Below are positions 1 to 4,991 of a stretch of 35,868 bases of DNA, piece by piece. The stretch is from positions 1 through 35,868 of IMG/VR virus record IMGVR_UViG_3300047552_000839; one strand, given 5' to 3'. Position 1 is the stretch's first letter, and each line of letters starts with the position of its first letter. This DNA comes from a virus. Under the pieces are notes generated by a model, which searched no databases, was not told the origin of the DNA, and was given only the letters and a program-made list of their open reading frames with translations. The translations under genes and the position numbers were made by a program.

Positions 1-146
1 CTTCAGATGCGAGTGACCAAAATGAAAACGCACTATTTGATTGGCTTTTGAGCTTCACGAGATAGGCCGATAGCGCCCCGAAGCTCGAAAGCCATACCGC
101 CCATGCGTAGGAGGTCGGCGGTAGGTCTGGCGGAAAACGCCCTGCA

Positions 147-374
147 TCATTCGGTATCATCGCTAGAATTTAGGATGCATGCATTTATCCCTCTTTCGAT
201 CAGATCCATGCGTGTGATGATGTTTTGGTCTATTTCCTGGCTCCTGTACGTGCCGAGCAGGAACACGGCGCCAGTTGCCAGCCATGCGAGGAAAACAGCC
301 GCCCAAAGCAGTGAGAATTGCCGTCGCGCTTGGTTCAAGTGGCACTCCTGCTGTGTGCAGCGGTTTTCTGTCAT
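147..374 (-). CDS. small single-pass membrane protein, unknown function
   Basis: 75 residues from ATG at 374; a GTG at 377 overlapping the stop of the upstream gene is an alternative start. One hydrophobic segment at about residues 20-42 (rich in L, A, W, V, F) follows a charged, cysteine-containing N-terminus. The tail after it is polar (RSQEIDQN...DLIERGIN...SSDDTE), giving a single-pass layout. It is the last clear gene of the minus-strand block near the left edge. An inner-membrane spanin subunit or accessory lysis protein is possible from position and topology, but the coil-forming periplasmic part is very short for an Rz. No family recognised. Confidence 0.6.
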   Translation of the reverse strand: MTENRCTQQECHLNQARRQFSLLWAAVFLAWLATGAVFLLGTYRSQEIDQNIITRMDLIERGINACILNSSDDTE

Positions 375-376
375 CA

Positions 377-547
377 CTAGATCTTGAGCGATTCAAGATC
401 GACGCCCTGATTCAATTCGCGCTTGAGCCAGTTCGGCGTATGGCCGCGCCCGGTCCACGCCTCTGCGTGGTTTTTCGGATTGCGGTACTTCACCGGCAAT
501 TTATTGCCCTTTAGCGGTGATTCTTCGATTGATCGAACCCTTGCCAT
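377..547 (-). CDS. mini H-NS-like protein (DNA-binding domain only)
   Basis: 56 residues starting at ATG 547, chosen because GAGG lies 5 nt upstream; in-frame ATGs at 565 and 583 have no ribosome site. Residues about 14-56 carry the H-NS C-terminal signature: PVKYRNP, then AWTGRGHTPNWL, then a short helix ending LESLKI. This loop (W-[ST]-G-R-G-x-x-P-x-W) binds AT-rich minor grooves in beta-proteobacterial and Xanthomonas H-NS relatives. The N-terminal oligomerisation helices of about 50 residues found in full-length H-NS are absent, so it should bind DNA but not polymerise. It could compete with host H-NS or mask phage DNA. It lies between two membrane-peptide genes downstream of the lysis cassette. 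Confidence 0.8.
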   Translation of the reverse strand: MARVRSIEESPLKGNKLPVKYRNPKNHAEAWTGRGHTPNWLKRELNQGVDLESLKI

Positions 548-561
548 TTCGCCCTCGTTTG

Positions 562-684
562 TCATACCAAAAAAACGGCCCATGCTGAGCCGACCACGAT
601 AACCGCCGAGATTGCTAGGGTGTCCCACCCGTAGCGATGCCCAGCGAACCAAATCAACGTCCACGCGCCCGTGATTGCCTTCAT
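562..684 (-). CDS. 40-residue membrane peptide
   Basis: Short frame starting at ATG 684, which overlaps the stop of the upstream lipoprotein gene (ATGA), and ending TGA at 562-564. The first half has W, F and L around residues 8-13; the second half is a clear membrane helix (AISAVIVVGSAWAVFLV, about residues 24-40). It ends flush with the helix, so almost nothing projects on the far side. Support is the start-stop coupling with neighbours on the same strand and the strongly hydrophobic composition. Function unknown; a small holin or antiholin-type peptide is possible. Confidence 0.5.
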   Translation of the reverse strand: MKAITGAWTLIWFAGHRYGWDTLAISAVIVVGSAWAVFLV

Positions 685-845
685 CGAACGATCCCCCAAT
701 CGCAAGAAATAACCGCCATGCCGCCATCAATCATTCCCTTTTTTGCGCCTGGTACTTGCTGCCATTGTTCGGCCCATAGCATCCGGCCTGACGATGAACA
801 ATCGACGTGGACGCATCCGCAGAGTAGCAACGCGATCAGGATCAT
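681..845 (-). CDS. small lipoprotein, unknown function
   Basis: 54 residues from ATG 845, which overlaps the stop of the preceding 36-codon gene (ATGA). The N-terminus MILIALLLCGC is a short lipoprotein signal with a lipobox (L-C-G-C, acylated Cys about residue 11), so the product should be an outer- or inner-membrane lipoprotein. The mature part is about 43 residues with W, G and two more Cys and no recognisable domain. A small lipoprotein next to small membrane peptides in a lysis region could be an Rz1-type outer spanin, but another, more proline-rich candidate lies at 1352-1636. A longer start at 896 is possible but has no ribosome site. Confidence 0.55.
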   Translation of the reverse strand: MILIALLLCGCVHVDCSSSGRMLWAEQWQQVPGAKKGMIDGGMAVISCDWGIVR

Positions 846-952
846 GACGCGAGCAGTCCTACACACAGGAGCGCGGCGGTCCATCCGATCATCCATCCGA
901 CCATCGTATACAGTGCGATCCGTGCGGCCTTGAATCGTTGTCTCTTTGTCAT
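842..952 (-). CDS. 36-residue membrane peptide
   Basis: ATG at 952 overlaps the TGA of the upstream HTH gene (ATGA), and its own TGA overlaps the ATG of the lipoprotein gene at 845. The start is basic (MTKRQRFKAARIA), followed by one membrane helix (about residues 14-35, rich in W, G, A, L, V). The positive-inside rule predicts a cytoplasmic N-terminus. The double start-stop overlap is the main reason to believe it is expressed. It may pair with the lipoprotein that follows. No family recognised. Confidence 0.5.
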   Translation of the reverse strand: MTKRQRFKAARIALYTMVGWMIGWTAALLCVGLLAS

Positions 953-1362
953 GACCGATCCACGAAGTGAGTAATCATGTCCTTGCCTGTGCGGCCTTGA
1001 TACCAACATTCCACGGTTCGCTTGCTGACACCGTACCGATCTGCAAGGGCTTTCTGCGAAAACATGGCATTCAATCGGTCGATCATGCGTTGTCTAAAAT
1101 CCCCTGCGGCGATGAGTTCGGGCACGCTGGCCCAGGACATCCGCTTCGCTGCATTCTCGGGTTTCTGATTCGGTTTCGACTGCTGCCAGAAATCGTCTAG
1201 TTTCTGCAATGCCGCCAAAACGTTTCCCATTGCGATGCTGACGCGCTTGACTCGGTTTCGGTGTCCGGTCGGCGTATTCGCCTCGGATGTCACGTCTTGC
1301 CATACTTCATCAAGTCGATCTATTGCGTCCGAAACTTCGTCGGCGTATTTCTCAAAGCGCAC
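949..1362 (-). CDS. HTH-containing protein, possible phage regulator
   Basis: 137 residues starting at a GTG (1362) inside the end of the upstream lipoprotein gene; AGGG lies about 9 nt upstream. The N-terminal two thirds are helical and charged (EKYADEVSDAIDRLDEVWQD...LAALQKLDDFWQQ), suggesting an oligomerising helical bundle. The C-terminus carries a helix-turn-helix-like stretch, about residues 100-125 (SQKALADRYGVSKRTVECWYQG), of the class found at the C-terminus of several other proteins in this phage (12581-13066, 14716-15072, 20593-20934). It sits after the lysis genes, so it may act late. A DNA-binding role is inference from the motif alone. Confidence 0.6.
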   Translation of the reverse strand: MRFEKYADEVSDAIDRLDEVWQDVTSEANTPTGHRNRVKRVSIAMGNVLAALQKLDDFWQQSKPNQKPENAAKRMSWASVPELIAAGDFRQRMIDRLNAMFSQKALADRYGVSKRTVECWYQGRTGKDMITHFVDRS

Positions 1363-1636
1363 GCCCCGATTCCCTTGCCTTGACGTATGCGCGTAGCAGT
1401 GATTTTCCGCCTTCGTCCGCTTCCACTGGTTTCCCTGGTTCGATCGTGATATGCACTACTTGAGGGATTGGTGGAAGCGTACAGAGGCATGGTTTCGGCC
1501 CGATCACTGGATTCTGTACGGGTGCAGGTCCAGCGAGTCGTAAATCTTTCGGTCCTACCTGAACGCAACCAAAAAAACCCGCGCAGAGACACGCGAGAGT
1601 CGCAGCGCGGGCAGTGGTCGCGAGGTAGGAGATCAT
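1352..1636 (-). CDS. proline-rich lipoprotein, candidate outer spanin (Rz1-like)
   Basis: 94 residues from ATG 1636, overlapping the stop of the upstream gene (ATGA). The signal sequence MISYLATTARAATLACLCAGFFGC ends in a lipobox-like FFGC (acylated Cys about residue 24). The mature part is proline-rich (GPAPVQNPVIGPKP...LPPIPQ), as in Rz1-type outer-membrane spanins, which fuse the envelope in the final step of Gram-negative lysis. Position supports this: endolysin, then a small membrane-anchored protein, then this lipoprotein. It is not nested inside another gene as lambda Rz1 is, and a classical Rz partner is not obvious; the 73-residue protein at 1633-1854 occupies that slot. The role is inferred from position, lipobox and composition. 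Confidence 0.6.
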   Translation of the reverse strand: MISYLATTARAATLACLCAGFFGCVQVGPKDLRLAGPAPVQNPVIGPKPCLCTLPPIPQVVHITIEPGKPVEADEGGKSLLRAYVKARESGRAL

Positions 1637-1854
1637 TTAGCGCGTCGGGAGATTAAGCCGATGCCTGCGAGTGCTGACGCGAACAGCCACACGGCGGCCG
1701 GAATCGGTACCGGATCGCATTTCGGCATAGGTGGTTTCGGGTGATGTACTCGTTCGAAAAATATATCGGTCCCCTGGTAGGTCAGGGCTTCACTGACTTC
1801 CATAGCTCCAGCCTGAGCCGAAAACAGGAACGCGATCACAAACAGGTTTTTCAT
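1633..1854 (-). CDS. small secreted protein with VPxPA-CTERM-like sorting tail
   Basis: 73 residues, ATG 1854, with GGGGA about 6 nt upstream and ATGA overlap with the endolysin stop. Three parts are visible: an N-terminal signal peptide (residues 1-17, cleaved near AQAGA); a mature stretch of about 30 residues with a Pro-rich patch (HHPKPPMPKCDP); and a C-terminal sorting-type module. That module is VPIPA at 49-53, a hydrophobic helix at 54-68 (AVWLFASALAGIGLI) and a basic end (SRRAK). This is the layout of PEP-CTERM/VPLPA-CTERM proteins, which exosortases process in biofilm-forming Gram-negatives. The slot, between endolysin and a spanin-like lipoprotein, is where an inner-membrane spanin is expected. 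It may therefore be a surface-sorted protein or a spanin-like protein whose anchor mimics the motif. Confidence 0.6.
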   Translation of the reverse strand: MKNLFVIAFLFSAQAGAMEVSEALTYQGTDIFFERVHHPKPPMPKCDPVPIPAAVWLFASALAGIGLISRRAK

Positions 1855-2306
1855 TCGATTCCCCTTAAAAAGAGTTCTCTTTCAGCTCGACGACGGCGCG
1901 TGAGTCCATGCGATACTTTGCCGCCAGCTTTGTTCCACTTCGTGAATTCATCTGCGGCTTTCGTGTCCTGTCCCTGGTTCAACATCTTGAGCAGGGTTGA
2001 TCCGCGAAACGCGCCGACTCCGACGTTGAAAACGAACGAGGCCAGCGCATCGACTTGTTCTTGTGCGAGTTCGTCCGCGTGAAGGATGTGCTTTTCTGCC
2101 TCGTTCCAGTGCTCTGCGACTTGGTGCTGTAGCAGAATCTCGGCCTCGGCTTGACTGATGGTCAGCGACGGCTTTACCGGCTTTCCGGCTATGCGAGTCG
2201 TTCCGTAGCCGATCGTCCAGACACCCGCAGGGCATTTGTACGCGCGCAGTTTGCACCCCTCGAATTCTCGAATCAGTGCAAGGCCGCGCGTTGATACCTG
2301 GCTCAT
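1851..2306 (-). CDS. endolysin, T4-type lysozyme (GH24 muramidase)
   Basis: 151 residues from ATG 2306, chosen because it overlaps the stop of the upstream gene (ATGA); an in-frame ATG at 2336 would add ten unsupported residues. It cleaves the MurNAc-GlcNAc bond of peptidoglycan at lysis. The active-site region has E16 (FEG), C25 (YKCPAG) and T31 (WTIGYG), with the spacing of T4 lysozyme E11/D20/T26. Cys instead of Asp at the second position is common in phage GH24 enzymes. The C-terminal GLTRRRRAERELFL is the usual family ending. There is no signal or SAR segment, so release should need a holin (candidate at 2548-2769). Confidence 0.93.
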   Translation of the reverse strand: MSQVSTRGLALIREFEGCKLRAYKCPAGVWTIGYGTTRIAGKPVKPSLTISQAEAEILLQHQVAEHWNEAEKHILHADELAQEQVDALASFVFNVGVGAFRGSTLLKMLNQGQDTKAADEFTKWNKAGGKVSHGLTRRRRAERELFLRGIE

Positions 2307-2551
2307 GGCTTCCGTGTCAGCCTTATAGCTGCGCACTCAACAGCGCATAAATTGATCGCTTCCACCAGCGCCTTAGCCATTTCTTCATCTTGTATTTGCA
2401 ACATGACGCCTGGAAAATACTTTCTGCGGCTATCTTCGTTCGAAGGCCAAACAGTTACCGTTCCAATCCCGTCAGAGTCTGGACTGACGTTTAGAAACGT
2501 CCCATCCTGATCGTCGTATATTCTTCGATACACTTCGGTTGTCACGCTCAC
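2303..2551 (-). CDS. hypothetical protein in lysis cassette
   Basis: 82 residues, overlapping its upstream neighbour by 4 nt and the endolysin gene by 4 nt. No signal peptide or membrane segment. It looks like a small soluble alpha/beta protein (VYRRIYDD...TVTVWPSNE...KYFPGVMLQIQDEEMAKALVEAINLCAVECAAIRL), with a helical C-terminal half containing two Cys. No family recognised. Tight coupling to holin candidate and endolysin suggests it is made with them, but lysis control cannot be inferred from sequence. Confidence 0.6.
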   Translation of the reverse strand: MSVTTEVYRRIYDDQDGTFLNVSPDSDGIGTVTVWPSNEDSRRKYFPGVMLQIQDEEMAKALVEAINLCAVECAAIRLTRKP

Positions 2552-2769
2552 TGATTGCGCCTCACGATGTCATCAAGAGATGCCGGGTTAACCTGATTGG
2601 CCGTGATCTCTGCAACGGCTTTGTCCGTTGCTCTGCGAAGTCCGATATAGCCGAGTCCGTTACCGACCATCAGGAATGCCGAGTCAAAGTCATGCAGTCC
2701 TGAGATTGCGCCGATGATTCCGTACAGGATCAAGAGCGCGCCTGCTGTTTTCGTGAGCCAGCCTTTCAT
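2548..2769 (-). CDS. candidate holin
   Basis: 73 residues from ATG 2769, which overlaps the stop of the upstream gene (ATGA); the much longer frame on this strand is spurious beyond this point. Two hydrophobic segments are visible: about residues 7-24 (TAGALLILYGIIGAISGL) and 31-46 (AFLMVGNGLGYIGLR). A polar C-terminal tail follows (TDKAVAEITANQVNPASLDDIVRRNQ). Small size, paired membrane segments, a charged C-terminus and position two genes upstream of a signal-less endolysin fit a holin. The second segment is weak, so a single-pass membrane protein is an alternative. Confidence 0.6.
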   Translation of the reverse strand: MKGWLTKTAGALLILYGIIGAISGLHDFDSAFLMVGNGLGYIGLRRATDKAVAEITANQVNPASLDDIVRRNQ

Positions 2770-3056
2770 TTGGTTTGCTCCTGGCCGATCTTGAACAGTC
2801 GAAACCCAAGCTCGAGCGCCAGGCGCCGGAACGATTCCGACAAGCTCGGGCACGGGTCCTGCGGGTCTTCGCCCCATGCCTTGATCTCGTCCAGAACGCC
2901 ATGCCGTCGCAGTGAATTGGCGTCTGAGTCTGGCGTGCCTTCCTTGAACTTTTTCTCTGCCCAGCGGCCAACAGCGGCGACGACGCGCTCGATGATTTGC
3001 TCTCCGAGGATGTAGTTCGCGAGTTGCGTGAGTAGCCAATAGAGCATTGAGTTCAT
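2766..3056 (-). CDS. first gene of the lysis operon, hypothetical
   Basis: 96 residues starting at ATG 3056 with AGGAG about 8 nt upstream, the best ribosome site in this block. The N-terminus is amphipathic to hydrophobic (MLYWLLTQLANYILGEQIIERVVAAVGRWAEKKF) and the rest is polar and helical (SLSESFRRLALELGFRLFKIGQ). No family recognised; the N-terminal helix could associate with membrane. It heads the operon that continues with the holin candidate and endolysin. The late-type dyad at 3098-3125 lies 41 nt upstream of its start codon. Confidence 0.6.
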   Translation of the reverse strand: MNSMLYWLLTQLANYILGEQIIERVVAAVGRWAEKKFKEGTPDSDANSLRRHGVLDEIKAWGEDPQDPCPSLSESFRRLALELGFRLFKIGQEQTK

Positions 3057-3070
3057 TTGGTGATCTCCTG

Positions 3071-3125
3071 TTTATCGCCTGACCGTAGCTCAAAAAGGTG
3101 AAACGATCCATATGGTTTATTTCAC
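3071..3125 (-). promoter_or_regulatory. putative late promoter of the lysis operon with 28-bp dyad (site 2)
   Basis: A 28-bp imperfect palindrome fills 3098-3125 (11 of 14 base pairs symmetric). Its centre is CATATG and each half begins GTGAAA, half-site GTGAAAYRNWNCAT. A -10-like GATAAA lies on the minus strand at 3071-3076, with no recognisable -35, as expected of an activator-dependent promoter. The site overlaps the stop codon of the Mor-like activator gene and precedes the lysis operon. A second copy at 34828-34855 matches at 22 of 28 positions. Binding by the Mor-like protein is inference. Confidence 0.6.
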
Positions 3126-3367
3126 TCGTCTTCCACGTCTAGGATGTTGATGATTTGCCGCTTCGATAGCCTGTATCGAACTGCCAGCACTTCGATTGTG
3201 AGGCCGGTCTTGTGATCGTTTCTGATCTTCTCGTTCCGGTCGTTGCGCAAGATCGCATCGGCCCTTTGGATGTAGACGAATTGCCCACCAAGGCGCTCTG
3301 CGATTGCGAGCGCGGCAGGTATTCCGGCAATGCTTGCAATTTCACCGAGAGCGCCTGGTAGTTTCAT
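3122..3367 (-). CDS. Mor/C-family transcription activator (late gene control)
   Basis: 81 residues from ATG 3367, overlapping the stop of the preceding membrane-peptide gene (ATGA). It matches the Mor family pattern of phage Mu middle/late activators. The dimerisation part is at about residues 6-40 (LGEIASIAGIPAALAIAERLGGQFVYI, written here only in part), then RNEKIRN (44-50), then a C-terminal HTH (LAVRYRLSKRQIINIL, about 61-76). Mu Mor and C are longer (about 130-140 residues), mostly at the N-terminus. In Mu, C switches on the lysis, head (I), tail (P) and mom promoters. Here the gene is the last of the early operon and a 28-bp dyad overlaps its end. A duplicate dyad sits before the Mu-I-like gene, so this is the likely late regulator. 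Confidence 0.85.
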   Translation of the reverse strand: MKLPGALGEIASIAGIPAALAIAERLGGQFVYIQRADAILRNDRNEKIRNDHKTGLTIEVLAVRYRLSKRQIINILDVEDE

Positions 3368-3486
3368 GAGATTGCCAATGCGTACCCGAAACAGATTCCG
3401 GCGATGAATCCCGCAACCATCGCGAGCGATGAAATCAGGACAACTCCGAGCATTCGGCCCGAGCATTCTTCGTAGTTATCTTCCAT
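3364..3486 (-). CDS. 40-residue membrane peptide upstream of the activator
   Basis: ATG 3486 has AGGAG 7 nt upstream, and its TGA overlaps the ATG of the Mor-like gene (ATGA). The first ten residues are acidic (MEDNYEECSG); the rest is nearly all hydrophobic (about residues 13-39, rich in V, L, I, A, G, F). With an acidic start the predicted topology is N-terminus outside. Since the activator gene has no ribosome site of its own, translation of this peptide probably delivers ribosomes to it. Function otherwise unknown. Confidence 0.55.
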   Translation of the reverse strand: MEDNYEECSGRMLGVVLISSLAMVAGFIAGICFGYALAIS

Positions 3487-3745
3487 TGGATTCTCCTGCA
3501 AGTTTCGCAACGCGCTTCAAAACGAGATACCCGATCAAGTCGAGTTCGGTATCTTCACCGGCATTTGATCCCCTGGCGATGCGTGATAGCTTGTCGTCAA
3601 TTCGGACGTTGATTTGCTCGATTGAATCGGCCCGACTGAATACACGCAGCGGGTTGATCGCAGAATCGCCATAGGCCGAGTTTTTTTGTAGCAGAACGTC
3701 CTTGATTTCGTCGCATACCAAAACGATCAATTCCTGAGTATTCAT
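3476..3745 (-). CDS. MazG-like / nucleotide-modification-associated protein
   Basis: 89 residues from ATG 3745, overlapping the MazG-like gene upstream (ATGA). The pattern KNSAYGDSAINPLRVF..., then NVRIDDKLSRIARG, then GEDTELDLIGYLVLKRVAK resembles the nucleotide-modification-associated domain 1 (DUF1599-type) proteins of phages. These are all-alpha relatives of MazG/dUTPase-type NTP pyrophosphatases: a K-x-x-Y-G-D motif, then a helix with D-K-x-x-R, then E-D-x-x-x-D-L. It may act on nucleotides with its neighbour at 3742-4059. Identification is by remembered motif pattern. Confidence 0.65.
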   Translation of the reverse strand: MNTQELIVLVCDEIKDVLLQKNSAYGDSAINPLRVFSRADSIEQINVRIDDKLSRIARGSNAGEDTELDLIGYLVLKRVAKLAGESNGR

Positions 3746-4059
3746 CGATCATCCCCCGATCCGCCGAGCACTCCGCGATTCTTTCGGTCTGCCAGTTTTT
3801 CGAGATTGGCTTGTGCTATTTCTCCGAGCGGTAAGCCGTACTCGTAGCCGATAAGCGCGATCATCCAGAGGACGTCTCCGAGTTCCTTTCGGAGCTTCAA
3901 TACTTTCTCTCCATCCAAGATGCCGCCCGTGTCCCTGCTTGCCTTGGCAATGATTCCGCAGACTTCGCCAGCTTCCTCTGCGAGTCCGAAAACCGGGTAA
4001 TCCTTGCCGGGGTAGATTGCCGTTTGCGCGGCCCTGATCTGATAGGTGTCAAAGTCCAT
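3742..4059 (-). CDS. MazG-like NTP pyrophosphohydrolase
   Basis: 105 residues, ATG 4059 preceded by GAGGTG 5 nt away. It carries the MazG metal-binding pattern E28-E29-x-x-E32 (LAEEAGEVCG) followed by E59-x-x-D62 (KELGDVLWMIA). Single-domain phage MazG proteins hydrolyse (d)NTPs to monophosphates; proposed roles are housecleaning of damaged nucleotides or lowering alarmone (ppGpp) levels. It lies between SSB and a second MazG-like gene in the replication operon. Substrate cannot be read from the sequence. Confidence 0.85.
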   Translation of the reverse strand: MDFDTYQIRAAQTAIYPGKDYPVFGLAEEAGEVCGIIAKASRDTGGILDGEKVLKLRKELGDVLWMIALIGYEYGLPLGEIAQANLEKLADRKNRGVLGGSGDDR

Positions 4060-4067
4060 GCGTCACC

Positions 4068-4376
4068 TCAAAACGGGATATCGTCGTCTTGGAACTCACC
4101 GGACGGCGTAGAACCGCCACGAGAAGGCGCCATTTCTGACCGTGGCGCCGCGCTTTGCGCTTCCTGACCCCTTGGTTGCGGGTCATACAAATTCGCGAAC
4201 ACACGGGACTCTCCTTCCTTCCGTGGGAATCCTGCGAGGCTCACATAAGCGTCGAGCGTGATGTACTGCCGCCCCTCGTGTTCGTGCAATTGCCCGATGG
4301 TCACGTACCGGCGTTTGGTTTCACCGTCGCGTGTTGTGTATTCGCCGTTGGTCACGACCAAGTTTTTAACGATCAT
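4068..4376 (-). CDS. ssb: single-stranded DNA-binding protein
   Basis: 102 residues, ATG 4376 with GAGG 9 nt upstream. An N-terminal beta-rich domain of about 65 residues (KNLVVTNGEYTTRDGETKRRYVTIGQLHEHEGRQYITLDAYV, cited in part) is followed by a disordered Q/P/S/G linker. It ends in DDDIPF, the classical SSB tail that recruits replication and repair proteins. The OB part is shorter than in E. coli SSB (178 residues total). The start overlaps the end of the VRR-NUC gene by 11 nt. It protects ssDNA during replication and RecT-type annealing. Confidence 0.75.
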   Translation of the reverse strand: MIVKNLVVTNGEYTTRDGETKRRYVTIGQLHEHEGRQYITLDAYVSLAGFPRKEGESRVFANLYDPQPRGQEAQSAAPRSEMAPSRGGSTPSGEFQDDDIPF

Positions 4377-4752
4377 TCAGATATTCCTCGATGATTTGTC
4401 TAGCCTGTTCGAATCCATGCGCGACTTCCGCCGCGTAACCTGCCATCCGTAGCCGCGCGATCCATTCGCGCTGTTCCTTCGAAACCGCCGATGCGGTTGT
4501 TCCTGTCGCTTTCAGTTCGAGATACAGCCCATGCCGAGATCCGCGCGGGATTGCGATGCAAATATCCGGCACTCCGCGCTTTACGCCCTCGTCCTTCATC
4601 CGTGCCGCCACCGCGACGTGTCGGTGCCCGCCGTTCGGGATTGCGTAGGCACTCGGCCACACGTCCGGGTGACTGATTTGTAGCCACGTCATGAGCACGC
4701 ATTGCTCCGTGTGTTCGTCGCGTCTGAATGTGGCTAAGCGTTTCGCTCGCAT
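4366..4752 (-). CDS. VRR-NUC domain nuclease
   Basis: 128 residues from ATG 4752, inside the end of the upstream gene (19-nt overlap). The VRR-NUC pattern is clear: an early Glu in a helix (DEHTEQ), IPNGG, then GVKRGVPDICIAIPRG with the catalytic Asp, then LYLELKATG (E-x-K), then a Q in SKEQREWIARLRMAGY. It is a PD-(D/E)XK nuclease, probably a structure-specific or junction nuclease as in other phages with stand-alone VRR-NUC proteins. Location beside SSB and replication genes agrees with a role in resolving replication or recombination intermediates. Confidence 0.85.
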   Translation of the reverse strand: MRAKRLATFRRDEHTEQCVLMTWLQISHPDVWPSAYAIPNGGHRHVAVAARMKDEGVKRGVPDICIAIPRGSRHGLYLELKATGTTASAVSKEQREWIARLRMAGYAAEVAHGFEQARQIIEEYLNDR

Positions 4753-4991
4753 CGTTTCGCAAAGTCCGGGTAATCCTGCGCAGCACGGAACTTGCCCGAG
4801 CGGAACAACTCGCCGCTGCGAAACTTGATGACGATCGCGGCAGGCTTGCCGAATGCCTGCGACATCTGCGAGATCCACTCGGCAACATCCGGCGATTCGG
4901 TCTTGAGCCGTTCGAACACTGCGCGTTTGCGGTCTGCTTCATTCGGGACCGACGATGCGAACGCGAGAATCCGTTTGTCGATGTCATCCAT
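4734..4991 (-). CDS. hypothetical protein in replication operon
   Basis: 85 residues starting at ATG 4991, four codons inside the end of the P-like gene frame (8-nt overlap). Highly charged and mostly helical (DDIDKRILAFASSVPNEADRKR..., then VAEWISQMSQAFGKPAAIVIKFRSGELF). No membrane segment and no recognised motif. A longer start at 5030 lacks support. Overlap on both sides suggests co-translation with the P-like and VRR-NUC genes. Confidence 0.55.
   Translation of the reverse strand: MDDIDKRILAFASSVPNEADRKRAVFERLKTESPDVAEWISQMSQAFGKPAAIVIKFRSGELFRSGKFRAAQDYPDFAKRCERNA

Noticed and set aside
1-146. Possible genes at the left edge, including a 31-codon minus-strand frame from about position 143 and a short frame ending at 33-35.
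   Set aside because: No ribosome site, odd composition and no recognisable feature; I see nothing I can support in this stretch.
2770-3111. A 187-codon minus-strand frame from 3111 covering the holin candidate.
   Set aside because: Upstream of ATG 2769 it is out of frame with, and overlaps, the 96-residue gene and reads as low-complexity arginine-rich sequence.
4400-4987. A 195-codon minus-strand frame over the VRR-NUC gene, rich in Arg and Ser.
   Set aside because: It is a shadow of the VRR-NUC and neighbouring genes, which have recognised motifs and coupled starts.
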